Assembly (NCBI RefSeq): GCF_000719095.1 | Contig: NZ_JOEH01000002.1 | Span: 124,001 to 188,000, forward strand | Direction of reading: 5' to 3' | Length of the DNA stretch: 64,000 nt | Origin: Streptacidiphilus jeojiense | Lineage (GTDB): Bacteria > Actinomycetota > Actinomycetes > Streptomycetales > Streptomycetaceae | Shown: one piece after another, positions 34,485 through 42,573 of the stretch | How the letters are laid out: each line of letters starts with the position of its first letter | Position numbering within the stretch: position 1 is the stretch's first letter | Program-made: the position numbers and the translations under genes | The notes under the pieces: generated by a model | Told to the model about the DNA's origin: nothing | Database searches by the model: none | The model's input: the letters and a program-made list of their open reading frames with translations, nothing else

Positions 34485-35690
34485 ATGCATGCCACTTCAG
34501 CCAGCTCAGCCGCCTCACGTCCACGACGCGCCCGGATGCGCGCCCTGCTGGCCCTCACCGCCGGGTCGCTGGCGCTGACCGCGGTCCTGCCAGCGGCGGC
34601 GGCCGAGGCCGGCACCGCGCAGCTGCCGCCGGTGAACCCCGCCGCGCTGCGGCAGGCGATCGGCGGGCTGCCGAACCAGCAGGTGGTCAGCGCGCTGATC
34701 GACGTCTCCGGCTCCGGCGGCAGCTGGCGCGGCGCCTCCGGAACGGCGGACCTGGCGACCGGGCGTCCGGCCGGCGCCGACGCGCGGTTCCGGATCGGCA
34801 GTGTCACCAAGGTGTTCACCGCCACCGTGGTCCTGCAACTGGTGGCCGAGCACCGGGTCGCCTTGGACGGCACCGTCCAGCACTACCTTCCGGGCCTGCT
34901 GCCGGCCGACTTCCCGCCGATCACGGTCGCCGAACTGCTGAACCACACCAGCGGCCTGCCCGGCGGCACGGCGGGCGACGGGGAGGGCGACCCGGCCCTG
35001 TTCATCGCCGAGCGCTTCGGCCACCCGACGCCCGAGCAGGTGGTGGCGTCCATGGCCGGGCAGCCGATGAGCTTCGCGCCCGGGACCGAGCAGCAGTACA
35101 ACGGCGAGAACTACTACCTCCTCGGCCTGCTCGTCGAGAAGGTCACCGGGCACTCCTACGCCGACGAGGTCAGCCGGCGCATCCTGCGCCCGCTGCGCCT
35201 GCACGACACCACGGTCCCCGCCGCGACCGACGACCGGATCCAGGGTCCGCACCTGCACGGCTATCTGACGGTGAGCCAGGGCTCGCAGCCGGTGGACGTC
35301 ACCGAGCAGAGCCCCTACCCGTGGGCCGAGGGCGGCATGATCTCGTCCACCGCCGACCTCAGCACCCTGCTCACCGCACTGCTCGACGGCCGGCTGCTGC
35401 CCGCCGCGGAGCAGCGGGACCTGACCACCGTTCCGGACGTGCCCTACCTGGGCACCAGCCAGTGCCAGCTGGGCAACCCGGGCCGGGCCTGCTTCGGGAT
35501 GGGCCTGATGGAGGTCACCATCGACGGGGTGACCCTGTGGGGCAAGACCGGTTCGCGCCCCGGCTACACCGACGGCGTGTTCGCCACCGCCGACCTGCAG
35601 CGGGTGCTGGCCTACGCCTTCACACCCACCGACGAGAACGCGGCGTACTTCGGTTTCATCACCGGCATCGCCGATGCCGCCCTGCGCTAG
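34485..35690 (+). CDS. secreted serine hydrolase, class C beta-lactamase / D-Ala-D-Ala carboxypeptidase family
   Basis: A 401-residue exported protein with a long, arginine-rich signal peptide cleaved near AAAEA (about residue 42). The SxxK nucleophile motif is SVTK (Ser106, Lys109), HTSGLPGG follows, and the third motif is KTG at 354-356 in LWGKTGSRPGY. The expected YxN motif reads Tyr205-Asn-Gly in QYNGENYYLLG, so the usual Asn is displaced by one position. The family includes peptidoglycan DD-peptidases, esterases and beta-lactamases. The function is uncertain, but cell-wall action fits the kinase with a peptidoglycan-binding domain just downstream. Confidence 0.82.
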   Translation: MHATSASSAASRPRRARMRALLALTAGSLALTAVLPAAAAEAGTAQLPPVNPAALRQAIGGLPNQQVVSALIDVSGSGGSWRGASGTADLATGRPAGADARFRIGSVTKVFTATVVLQLVAEHRVALDGTVQHYLPGLLPADFPPITVAELLNHTSGLPGGTAGDGEGDPALFIAERFGHPTPEQVVASMAGQPMSFAPGTEQQYNGENYYLLGLLVEKVTGHSYADEVSRRILRPLRLHDTTVPAATDDRIQGPHLHGYLTVSQGSQPVDVTEQSPYPWAEGGMISSTADLSTLLTALLDGRLLPAAEQRDLTTVPDVPYLGTSQCQLGNPGRACFGMGLMEVTIDGVTLWGKTGSRPGYTDGVFATADLQRVLAYAFTPTDENAAYFGFITGIADAALR

Positions 35691-35720
35691 GAGCGGTGCC
35701 GTCCGCTCCACGGCGTTCGT

Positions 35721-35754
35721 CGGCGGACCGGCCGAGACGGCGGACCGGCCGAGA
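35721..35754. repeat. 17-bp tandem duplication
   Basis: CGGCGGACCGGCCGAGA occurs at 35721-35737 and 35738-35754 and starts again at 35755. It lies between the serine hydrolase and the kinase gene, within the kinase's likely promoter region. Copy number could vary between strains. Confidence 0.7.
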
Positions 35755-35856
35755 CGGCGGGCGCCGGGAGCGGTAATCTCCCCCATGCATCTTGTGCATC
35801 TGTAGTACCGGTAGCACTCACGGTCATGTCCGCAACGGGGAAGTCGAGTCCGCACC

Positions 35857-37893
35857 ATGGCGCAGCAGCATGATGAGCTGTCGGATCCGCGCGTGTTCGC
35901 GCGGACGGGGCTGGACCGACTCGGGGCGACGCCGCTGCGGGCCGTCGATCCGCGCCGGGTGGGGCCGTACGCGGTCCTGGCCGCTCTGGGTGGCGGCGGG
36001 ATGGGGCGGATCTACCTGGGCCGGCCGCTGGACGGCAGCCCCGGGCTGGCCGCGGTCAAGGTGATCCGGCCGGAGTACGCCGAGGACCACGGTTTCCGGC
36101 GCCGGTTCGAACGGGAGTCGGAGGCGCTGGGGCGGGTCCGCGGCGAGCAGGCCGCGGTGCTGCTCGGGACCGGGCTGGACGGCGACCTGCTGTGGATGGC
36201 CACCGACTACATCCCCGGGCTCAACCTCTCCGAGGCGGTGGCCGCGCACGGCCCGCTCAGCGCGGAGGCTGCCTGGTGGCTGGCCGGGGACCTGGCCCAG
36301 GCGCTGGCCGCGATGCAGCGGGTCGGCGTGGTGCACCGGGACGTCAAGCCGTCCAACGTGGTGCTGGGGACGGACGGTTGCCGGGTCATCGACTTCGGGA
36401 TCTCGCAGGCCGCCGACACCAGCTCGATCACCACCACCGGGCAGCAGGTCGGCACCCCGGCGTACATGTCGCCGGAGCAGGTGCGCGGCCAGGGCGTGGC
36501 CACGGCCTCGGACGTGTTCGCGCTCGGGTCGGTGCTGGCCTACTCGGTCACCGGGAACGGTCCCTTCGGCGACGGCACCAGCGTCGACGTGCTGCACAGC
36601 GTGGCCTTCGAGCCGCCCAAGGAGGAGGTGCTGGGCCGGGTCGAGCAGGCGGACCCCGGGCTCGCCGCGCTGGTCCGCTCCTGCCTGGACAAGGACCCCG
36701 CCGCGCGGCCGGATCCGGAGTCCATCGCCGCGCAGGCGGCGAGCCGGCGGGTGCTGGCGCCCTGGTCGGCCGGGCTGAGCGCGGAGATCGTCCGCCGGGT
36801 GGAGATAGCCCTGGCGGCACAGCAGTTGACGCTTCCCGAGGTGGGGCGGCCGGCCGAGGTCGACCAGCCGCAGCACACCGTCCAGCTGTTCGCGGGGGCG
36901 GGGCTCGGGACTGGCACCGGCGCCGGGGCCGAGGCTGGCGCCGTCGCTGCGGTGCCGGGGCTTCCGCCGGAGCAGATACCCGGGCCCGCGCAGATGCCGA
37001 CGCCGACGCCTCCGATGCCCACCCCGCAGGCGGTGCCCTGGCAGGCCTCCGCGGAGGCGCCCACTCCGGTCGCCGGGCCGCGTACCCCGCCGACCGTCCC
37101 GGCCCTGCAGCAGCCCGCCTACGTGGTCGCCGCGCCGCTGCCGCCCCGTACCGTGCCGCAGTCGGCTCCGCCCGCCGTGTCCTCCTCGCGGCGGCGCAAT
37201 GTGCTGATCGTCGCGGGCAGCGCCGTCGCCGTGGGTGCGGTCGCGGTGGCCGGGGTGCTGCTGGGCAGCGGCAGCTCTGGTGCCCATGGCGCGGACGCGG
37301 CGGCCTCCTCCGGGACTTCGGTGTCGGCGTCGGCCCTGCCCGGGACGGTCGCGGCGGGGACCGGAAGCGCGAGCGCGGCGGCGAGTGCGAGCGGTACCGC
37401 CTCGCCGAGCGCCGGGCGCAGCGGCGCCGCCTCGGCGTCGGCGAGCAGCACTGCGGCCGGCGCTCCGGCCATCGGCGCGACCTCACCGGCGGCCGGCTCC
37501 GGCACCGGTGGCGGCACCGCCGGTACCGCGACCAAGGCGGCCGGGGCGACCACCGCCGCGGCGGCCGCGACCACGGCGGCCGCGGCCACCACCAAGGCGT
37601 CCACCCCGACCACCGCGCCCGCGGCCTCCCCGACCAGTCCGGCCTGGATCAGGAACTGCACCTACTACTCCGGCACCACCCAGACCCAGTACGGCGACAC
37701 CGGCAGCCGTGTGCTCCAGGTCCAGTGCATGCTGGTCAACCGCGGCTACGGGGTCGGCTCCTCCGGCGTGGACGGCCAGTTCGGGACCGACACCGAGGCC
37801 GGGGTGAAGGCCTTCCAGACCGCCAAGGGCCTGGAGGTCGACGGCCAGGTCGGCCCGCTCACCTGGGCGGCCCTGCGCTCGACCGCCCCGTGA
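35857..37893 (+). CDS. transmembrane Ser/Thr protein kinase with external peptidoglycan-binding domain
   Basis: A 678-residue receptor-type kinase. Residues about 35-300 are a Hanks-type kinase: glycine loop LGGGGMGRIYLG, Lys in AAVKVIRPEYA, catalytic Asp162 in VVHRDVKPSNV, DFG as VIDFGIS, and the activation segment GTPAYMSPEQV. A Pro-rich linker leads to one transmembrane helix at about 446-470 (NVLIVAGSAVAVGAVAVAGV). A roughly 125-residue Ala/Ser/Thr-rich external stalk follows, then a PG_binding_1 domain from about residue 600 (GDTGSRVLQVQCMLVNRGYG, then GQFGTDTEAGVKAFQ). The external domain probably senses or docks to the cell wall, as PASTA repeats do in PknB. ATG 35857 is given. Confidence 0.92.
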   Translation: MAQQHDELSDPRVFARTGLDRLGATPLRAVDPRRVGPYAVLAALGGGGMGRIYLGRPLDGSPGLAAVKVIRPEYAEDHGFRRRFERESEALGRVRGEQAAVLLGTGLDGDLLWMATDYIPGLNLSEAVAAHGPLSAEAAWWLAGDLAQALAAMQRVGVVHRDVKPSNVVLGTDGCRVIDFGISQAADTSSITTTGQQVGTPAYMSPEQVRGQGVATASDVFALGSVLAYSVTGNGPFGDGTSVDVLHSVAFEPPKEEVLGRVEQADPGLAALVRSCLDKDPAARPDPESIAAQAASRRVLAPWSAGLSAEIVRRVEIALAAQQLTLPEVGRPAEVDQPQHTVQLFAGAGLGTGTGAGAEAGAVAAVPGLPPEQIPGPAQMPTPTPPMPTPQAVPWQASAEAPTPVAGPRTPPTVPALQQPAYVVAAPLPPRTVPQSAPPAVSSSRRRNVLIVAGSAVAVGAVAVAGVLLGSGSSGAHGADAAASSGTSVSASALPGTVAAGTGSASAAASASGTASPSAGRSGAASASASSTAAGAPAIGATSPAAGSGTGGGTAGTATKAAGATTAAAAATTAAAATTKASTPTTAPAASPTSPAWIRNCTYYSGTTQTQYGDTGSRVLQVQCMLVNRGYGVGSSGVDGQFGTDTEAGVKAFQTAKGLEVDGQVGPLTWAALRSTAP

Positions 37894-37912
37894 CAGCGGA
37901 TCTGATACCGGC

Positions 37913-39262
37913 TCAGACGCGGTTGGTGTAGAAGATCCGGGTCAGCACCAGGCACAGCGCGTAGTAGCCGAGGAAGGCCAGGTAGGCGGCGTTGCCGTTG
38001 GCGGAGCTCAGGAACGACTGCCGGAAGGCGATGTTGACCAGGACCCCGCCGAAGGCGCCGATCGCGCCGGCGATGCCGATCAGCGCGGAGGCGCTGCGCC
38101 GCGAGGCCTGCTCGGCCTGTTCCGGATCGGCGCCCTCGGCCACCGACACCTCGGCCCTGGTGCGGAAGATCGCCGGGATCATCTTGTAGGTCGAGCCGTT
38201 GCCGATCCCGCTGAGCGCGAAGAGCAGGATGAAGCCGCCGAGGAACAGCGCCAGCGAGTGCTGCTGCGAGGCGACCAGGACCACGATCGTCGCCGCCGCC
38301 ATCGCGGCGAAGGTCCACAGGGTGATCCTGGCCCCGCCGAGGCGGTCGGCGAGCAGCCCGCCCAGCGGACGGGAGAGCGAGCCCAGCAGCGGGCCGAGGA
38401 AGGTCAGGTAGGCGGCCTTCAGCGGGGTGTCGAACTGGGCGTGGAACTGGACCTGGAGCACCTGGCCGAAGGCGAAGCCGAAGCCGATGAAGGAGCCGAA
38501 GGTGCCGATGTAGAGCGCCGAGACCACCCAGGTGTGGTGGTCCCTGGTGGCGTCCCGCATGGCCCTGCGGTCGTTGCGGAGCATGGTGAGGTTGTCCATG
38601 CGCAGGGCGGCGCCCAGGGCCGCCAGCACGATCAGCGGGATGTAGACCAGCACCAGCAGCCGGGGGTGTGCGGCCCCGGCGGTGGCCAGCACCAGCAGTG
38701 CGACCAGCTGGACCACCGGCACGCCCAGGTTGCCGCCGCCGGCGTTCAGGCCCAGCGCCCAGCCCTTGAGCCGCTGCGGGTAGAAGGCGTTGATGTTGGC
38801 CATCGAGGAGGCGAAGTTGCCGCCGCCCACCCCGGCGACCGCGGCGGCGACCAGCAGCGTGGAGTAGCTCACGCCGGGGTGCAGCACCACCGCCGCGAAC
38901 ACGGTGGGGACCAGCAGCAGCAGGGCGCTGAAGACGGTCCAGTTGCGGCCGCCGAAGCGGGCGACGGCGAAGGTGTAGGGCAGCCGCAGCAGCGCGCCGC
39001 AGGCGGTGGGGACCGCGGTGAGCACGAACTTGCCAGCCGCGTCGATGTGGTACTGCGGGCCCAGGAAGAGCACCAGGACCGACCACAGGCTCCAGACCGA
39101 GAAGCCGATGTGTTCGGAGAGGATCGAGAAGACCAGGTTGCGCCGGGCGGTCACGGCCCCGGTCCGCTCCCAGAACGCCTCGTCCTCGGGGCGCCAGTCC
39201 GCGATGGCGCGGGACCGGGGCGGTGCGGCTGCTCCTACGGTGCTGTCGACTGTTGCGCTCAT
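37913..39262 (-). CDS. narK: NarK-type nitrate/nitrite MFS transporter
   Basis: A 449-residue protein with about twelve hydrophobic helices. The nitrate-signature region of the NNP family is seen as GGNFASSMANINAFYPQRLK and GWALGLNAGGGNLGVPVVQL, and the N-terminal WRPEDEAFWERTGAVTARRN block is typical of actinobacterial NarK/NasA. It lies 94 bp after nirD on the same strand and is the last gene of the nirB-nirD-narK group. It imports nitrate for the reductase at 43831-48000 and may export or exchange nitrite. Confidence 0.92.
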   Translation of the reverse strand: MSATVDSTVGAAAPPRSRAIADWRPEDEAFWERTGAVTARRNLVFSILSEHIGFSVWSLWSVLVLFLGPQYHIDAAGKFVLTAVPTACGALLRLPYTFAVARFGGRNWTVFSALLLLVPTVFAAVVLHPGVSYSTLLVAAAVAGVGGGNFASSMANINAFYPQRLKGWALGLNAGGGNLGVPVVQLVALLVLATAGAAHPRLLVLVYIPLIVLAALGAALRMDNLTMLRNDRRAMRDATRDHHTWVVSALYIGTFGSFIGFGFAFGQVLQVQFHAQFDTPLKAAYLTFLGPLLGSLSRPLGGLLADRLGGARITLWTFAAMAAATIVVLVASQQHSLALFLGGFILLFALSGIGNGSTYKMIPAIFRTRAEVSVAEGADPEQAEQASRRSASALIGIAGAIGAFGGVLVNIAFRQSFLSSANGNAAYLAFLGYYALCLVLTRIFYTNRV

Positions 39263-39356
39263 GGGTGAACCAGCCTCAGGTAGAGGGGAGTCGTTGATTG
39301 GTTCCCATGCTGGTGGGCCGAGGTTTCACGCCCTGCGCGTTGTCGGTTCCAGCGCG

Positions 39357-39809
39357 CTACGGTTCCCGCACACCGTCCGGGAGGGCTTGTGAGGGACGGC
39401 TGCGCACCGGCCAGCGGCGCAGCGTCGCGCTGCTGCCGTCCGGTGCGGTGTCCTCGTCCAGGCAGCGGCCGGTGTCCAGGTCGAAGGCCTGCTTCAGCAT
39501 CGGCGAGACCAGCACCTGGACCGGTCCGCGGCTGCCCAGCAGGCCGCGGGAGAGGACGTGGGCGCCGCTGAACGGGTCGCGGTTGTCCAGCGCGTGCAGG
39601 CCGTCGGCCGGGTCGCGGAACAGCGCCACCTGCTCCGCGCCGAGCAGCACGGCGACTCCGCGCCCCGGCAGCAGTTCGTCCAACTCGCAGACCTGGACCC
39701 AGTGCTGGCCGTCATGGATCTCCACGGCGGTCCGGGTGCGGGCGGCCACCGGTTCGGCGACGTCGACGTCGACCGCGACGGCCGCGTCGAAGGTGAGGGT
39801 CTCGGTCAT
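39357..39809 (-). CDS. nirD: nitrite reductase small subunit NirD
   Basis: A 150-residue Rieske-like NirD protein with the pattern WVQVCELDELLPGRGVAVLL, HALDNRDPFSGAHVLSRGLL and SPMLKQAFDLDTGRCLDED. As in other NirD proteins the Rieske cluster ligands are absent, leaving a structural or accessory fold. The ATG overlaps the nirB stop codon (ATGA at 39806-39809), giving coupled synthesis with the large subunit. Confidence 0.92.
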   Translation of the reverse strand: MTETLTFDAAVAVDVDVAEPVAARTRTAVEIHDGQHWVQVCELDELLPGRGVAVLLGAEQVALFRDPADGLHALDNRDPFSGAHVLSRGLLGSRGPVQVLVSPMLKQAFDLDTGRCLDEDTAPDGSSATLRRWPVRSRPSQALPDGVREP

Positions 39810-42355
39810 CGGCTGCGTACCTCCAGGCTGGTGCCGCCGATCAGGACGTGACCGTCCTCGTCGGGGCGGGCAGGGCGGATCTGGTCGCGTTCGGGGACGA
39901 AGCGGACGGTGGGGTCGGGGGTGCCGGGCGCGTTCACGAAGGAGACGAAGCGGCGCAGCCGCTGCGGGTCGGCCAGCACGGCCGCCCACTCGTCCTGGTA
40001 GGTCTCGACATGACGGGCCATCATCTGGTCCAGCTCGTCGGCGATGCCCAGCGAGTCCTCCAGGACCACCTGGCGCAGGTGGTCCAGGCCGCCCTCCAGC
40101 CGGTCCAGCCAGGGCGCGGTGCGCTCCAGCCGGTCGGCGGTGCGGATGTAGAACATCAGGAACCGGTCGATGGTGCGGATCAGCGTGTCCCGGTCCAGGT
40201 CCTTGGCCAGCAGGTCGGCATGACGGGGCGTCATGCCGCCGTTGCCGCCGACGTAGAGGTTCCAGCCCTCGGCGGTGGCGATGACGCCGAAGTCCTTGCT
40301 CTGCGCCTCGGCGCACTCGCGGGCGCAGCCGGAGACCGCCGACTTGAGCTTGTGCGGGGCCCGCAGCCCCCGGTAGCGCAGCTCCAGCTCGATCGCCAGG
40401 CCCACCGAGTCCTGCACCCCGAAGCGGCACCAGGTCTCGCCCACACAGGACTTGACGGTGCGTAGGGCCTTTCCGTAGGCGTGCCCGGACTCGAAGCCGG
40501 CGTCCACCAGCCGGGCCCAGACGGCCGGCAGCTGGTCCACCCGGGCTCCGAAGAGGTCGATCCGCTGGCCTCCGGTGATCTTGGTGTAGAGGCCGAAGTC
40601 ACGGGCGATCTCGCCGATGGTGATCAGCCCCTGCGGAGTGATCTCGCCGCCGGGGACCCGGGGGACCACCGAGTAGGAGCCGTTGCGCTGGAGGTTGGCC
40701 AGGTGGTGGTCGTTGGTGTCCTGCAGTGCGCCCTGTTCGCCGTCGAGGATGTGGCCGTTGCCCAGGCTGGCCAGGATGGAGGCAACGGCCGGCTTGCAGA
40801 TCTCGCAGCCCAGGCCGGTGCCGTGCTCGTCCCGCAGCCGGGCGAAGCTGGTGATGCCCTTGACCCGGACGATCTCGTAGAGCTCGGAGCGGGTGTGGGC
40901 GAAGTGCTCGCACAGGCCCTTGGCTACCTCGACGCCGGCCGCCTGCAGCTCCGCGCTGACGATGCCGCCCATCAGCTTGAGGCAACTGCCGCAGCCGGTA
41001 CCGGCCTTGGTGCACTTCTTGACCTCGGGGATGCTCGCACAGCCCTGCTCGGCGACGGCCGCGCGGATCGCGCCCTTGCTGACGTTGTGGCAGGAGCAGA
41101 CCACGGCGTCGTCGGGCAGCTCCAGCTTGCCCGCGGCGCCGCCCTCGGAGGCGGGCAGGATCAGCTGCTCGGCGGGGACGGTCAGCGGCGCGCCGCCGAT
41201 GGCCAGCGGGCGCAGGGTGGCGAAGGACTCGGCGTCGCCGACCAGGACGCCGCCGAGCAGCCTTCCGTCCGGGTGCACCACCAGCTTCTTGTAGACGCCG
41301 GACCTGCTGTCGGAGTACAGCACGTCCAGCGCGCCCGGGGTGGCGCCGTGGGCGTCGCCGAAGCTGGCCACGTCCACGCCCAGCAGCTTGAGCTTGGTGG
41401 AGGTGTCGGCGCCGGTGAACGCGCCGGCCGCGCCGGTCAGTTCGGCGGCGGCGACCTCGGCCATCGCGTAGCCGGGGGCGACCAGGCCGTAGACGCGGCC
41501 GTCGGCGGCCAGCGCGCACTCGCCGATCGCGGAGATCCGCGGGTCGGAGCTGCGGCACTGCTCGTCCACGACGATGCCGCCGCGCTCGCCGACCGCCAGC
41601 CCGCAGTCGCGGGCGAGCTGGTCGCGGGGGCGCACCCCGGCCGAGAACACCACCAGGTCCGCCTCCACGGAGCTGCCGTCGGACAGGGCCATGCCGCGGA
41701 CCGCGCCGTCCTCGCCGGTCTCGATGCTCTGGGTGCCGGCGCCGGTGTGCACCACCACGCCCAGCTCCTCGATGGCGCGGCGCAGCACCCTGCCGCCGCC
41801 GTCGTCGACCTGAAGGGCCATCAGTCGCGGTGCGAACTCCACGACATGGGTCTCCAGGCCCATCGCCCGCAGCGCGCCGGCGGCCTCCAGGCCGAGCAGC
41901 CCGCCGCCGACCACCGCGCCGACCCTGGCGCGTTCGGCGCCGGCCCGGATCGCCTCCAGGTCCTCGATGGTGCGGTAGACGTGGCAGCCCTCGGCGTCAT
42001 GGCCCGGGACCGGCGGGACGAACGGGTACGAGCCGGTGGCCAGCACCAGCGCGTCGTAGCCGAGCACCGCGCCGCTGCGGGTGGTGACGGTGCGGGCGGC
42101 CCGGTCGACCGCCACGGCCGGATCGCCGAGGCGCAGGTCGATGCCGTTCTCCTCGGCGAAGGACGGCGGGCACAGCGACAGCTCCTCGGCCGTCGTACCG
42201 GAGAACCAGGACGTCAGATGGACCCGGTCGTAGGCGGGGCGGGGCTCCTCGGCGAGCACGGTGACGCGCCAGTCGTGCGGCCGCTCGAACAGGGCCTCCA
42301 GGAAGCGCTGACCGACCATCCCATGGCCGACCAGGACCAGGTCTCGCAGCGTCAC
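39806..42355 (-). CDS. nirB: assimilatory NAD(P)H nitrite reductase large subunit NirB
   Basis: An 849-residue enzyme reducing nitrite to ammonium. Order of domains: FAD/NAD(P)H oxidoreductase at about 1-400 (LVLVGHGMVGQRFLEALFER, VVGGGLLGLEAAGALRAMGL), a [2Fe-2S] BFD-like domain at about 415-480 (CSCHNVSKGAIR, later KKCTKAGTGCGSC), then the siroheme/[4Fe-4S] nitrite reductase domain (SAVSGCARECAEAQSKDFGV, GWNLYVGGNGG). It starts at GTG (complement of 42353-42355) with GGAGGAGAG ideally spaced. A GlnR-like box at 42524-42550 lies in the divergent gap to nnaR. Confidence 0.95.
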   Translation of the reverse strand: MTLRDLVLVGHGMVGQRFLEALFERPHDWRVTVLAEEPRPAYDRVHLTSWFSGTTAEELSLCPPSFAEENGIDLRLGDPAVAVDRAARTVTTRSGAVLGYDALVLATGSYPFVPPVPGHDAEGCHVYRTIEDLEAIRAGAERARVGAVVGGGLLGLEAAGALRAMGLETHVVEFAPRLMALQVDDGGGRVLRRAIEELGVVVHTGAGTQSIETGEDGAVRGMALSDGSSVEADLVVFSAGVRPRDQLARDCGLAVGERGGIVVDEQCRSSDPRISAIGECALAADGRVYGLVAPGYAMAEVAAAELTGAAGAFTGADTSTKLKLLGVDVASFGDAHGATPGALDVLYSDSRSGVYKKLVVHPDGRLLGGVLVGDAESFATLRPLAIGGAPLTVPAEQLILPASEGGAAGKLELPDDAVVCSCHNVSKGAIRAAVAEQGCASIPEVKKCTKAGTGCGSCLKLMGGIVSAELQAAGVEVAKGLCEHFAHTRSELYEIVRVKGITSFARLRDEHGTGLGCEICKPAVASILASLGNGHILDGEQGALQDTNDHHLANLQRNGSYSVVPRVPGGEITPQGLITIGEIARDFGLYTKITGGQRIDLFGARVDQLPAVWARLVDAGFESGHAYGKALRTVKSCVGETWCRFGVQDSVGLAIELELRYRGLRAPHKLKSAVSGCARECAEAQSKDFGVIATAEGWNLYVGGNGGMTPRHADLLAKDLDRDTLIRTIDRFLMFYIRTADRLERTAPWLDRLEGGLDHLRQVVLEDSLGIADELDQMMARHVETYQDEWAAVLADPQRLRRFVSFVNAPGTPDPTVRFVPERDQIRPARPDEDGHVLIGGTSLEVRSR

Positions 42356-42523
42356 GGGCTCTCTCCTCCGGTGGTGGTCATGGCATCGAGCGTGGTCGGG
42401 GGCGGTTTCCGGGATGGGTCGCCGATGTTGCCGCAGCGGTACGTGTCCCTCACACGGACACCCCGACCTGGTGACCGACGCGTCATCTGCTGTATGCCGG
42501 GTGGTTGTTTCGCTCACCGCCCC

Positions 42524-42550
42524 GTGACGGTGGCGCAACAACGCCGAAAC
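42524..42550. promoter_or_regulatory. candidate GlnR box between nirB and nnaR
   Basis: GTGAC (42524-42528), GCAAC (42535-42539) and GAAAC (42546-42550) are separated by exactly six bases each. This is the 11-bp periodicity of GlnR half-sites in streptomycetes (GTnAC-n6-GaAAC), with one mismatch in the middle pentamer. It is only 23 bp before the nnaR start but about 170 bp upstream of nirB, so it more likely activates nirBD-narK. Confidence 0.5.
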
Positions 42551-42573
42551 ACCGCTGCTGGAGCCTGCGGAGC

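Noticed and set aside
39263..39356. Separate GlnR box before narK
   Set aside because: Isolated GAAAC and GGAAC pentamers occur, but none with the required six-base spacing to a GTnAC partner. Read-through from nirBD is enough to explain expression.
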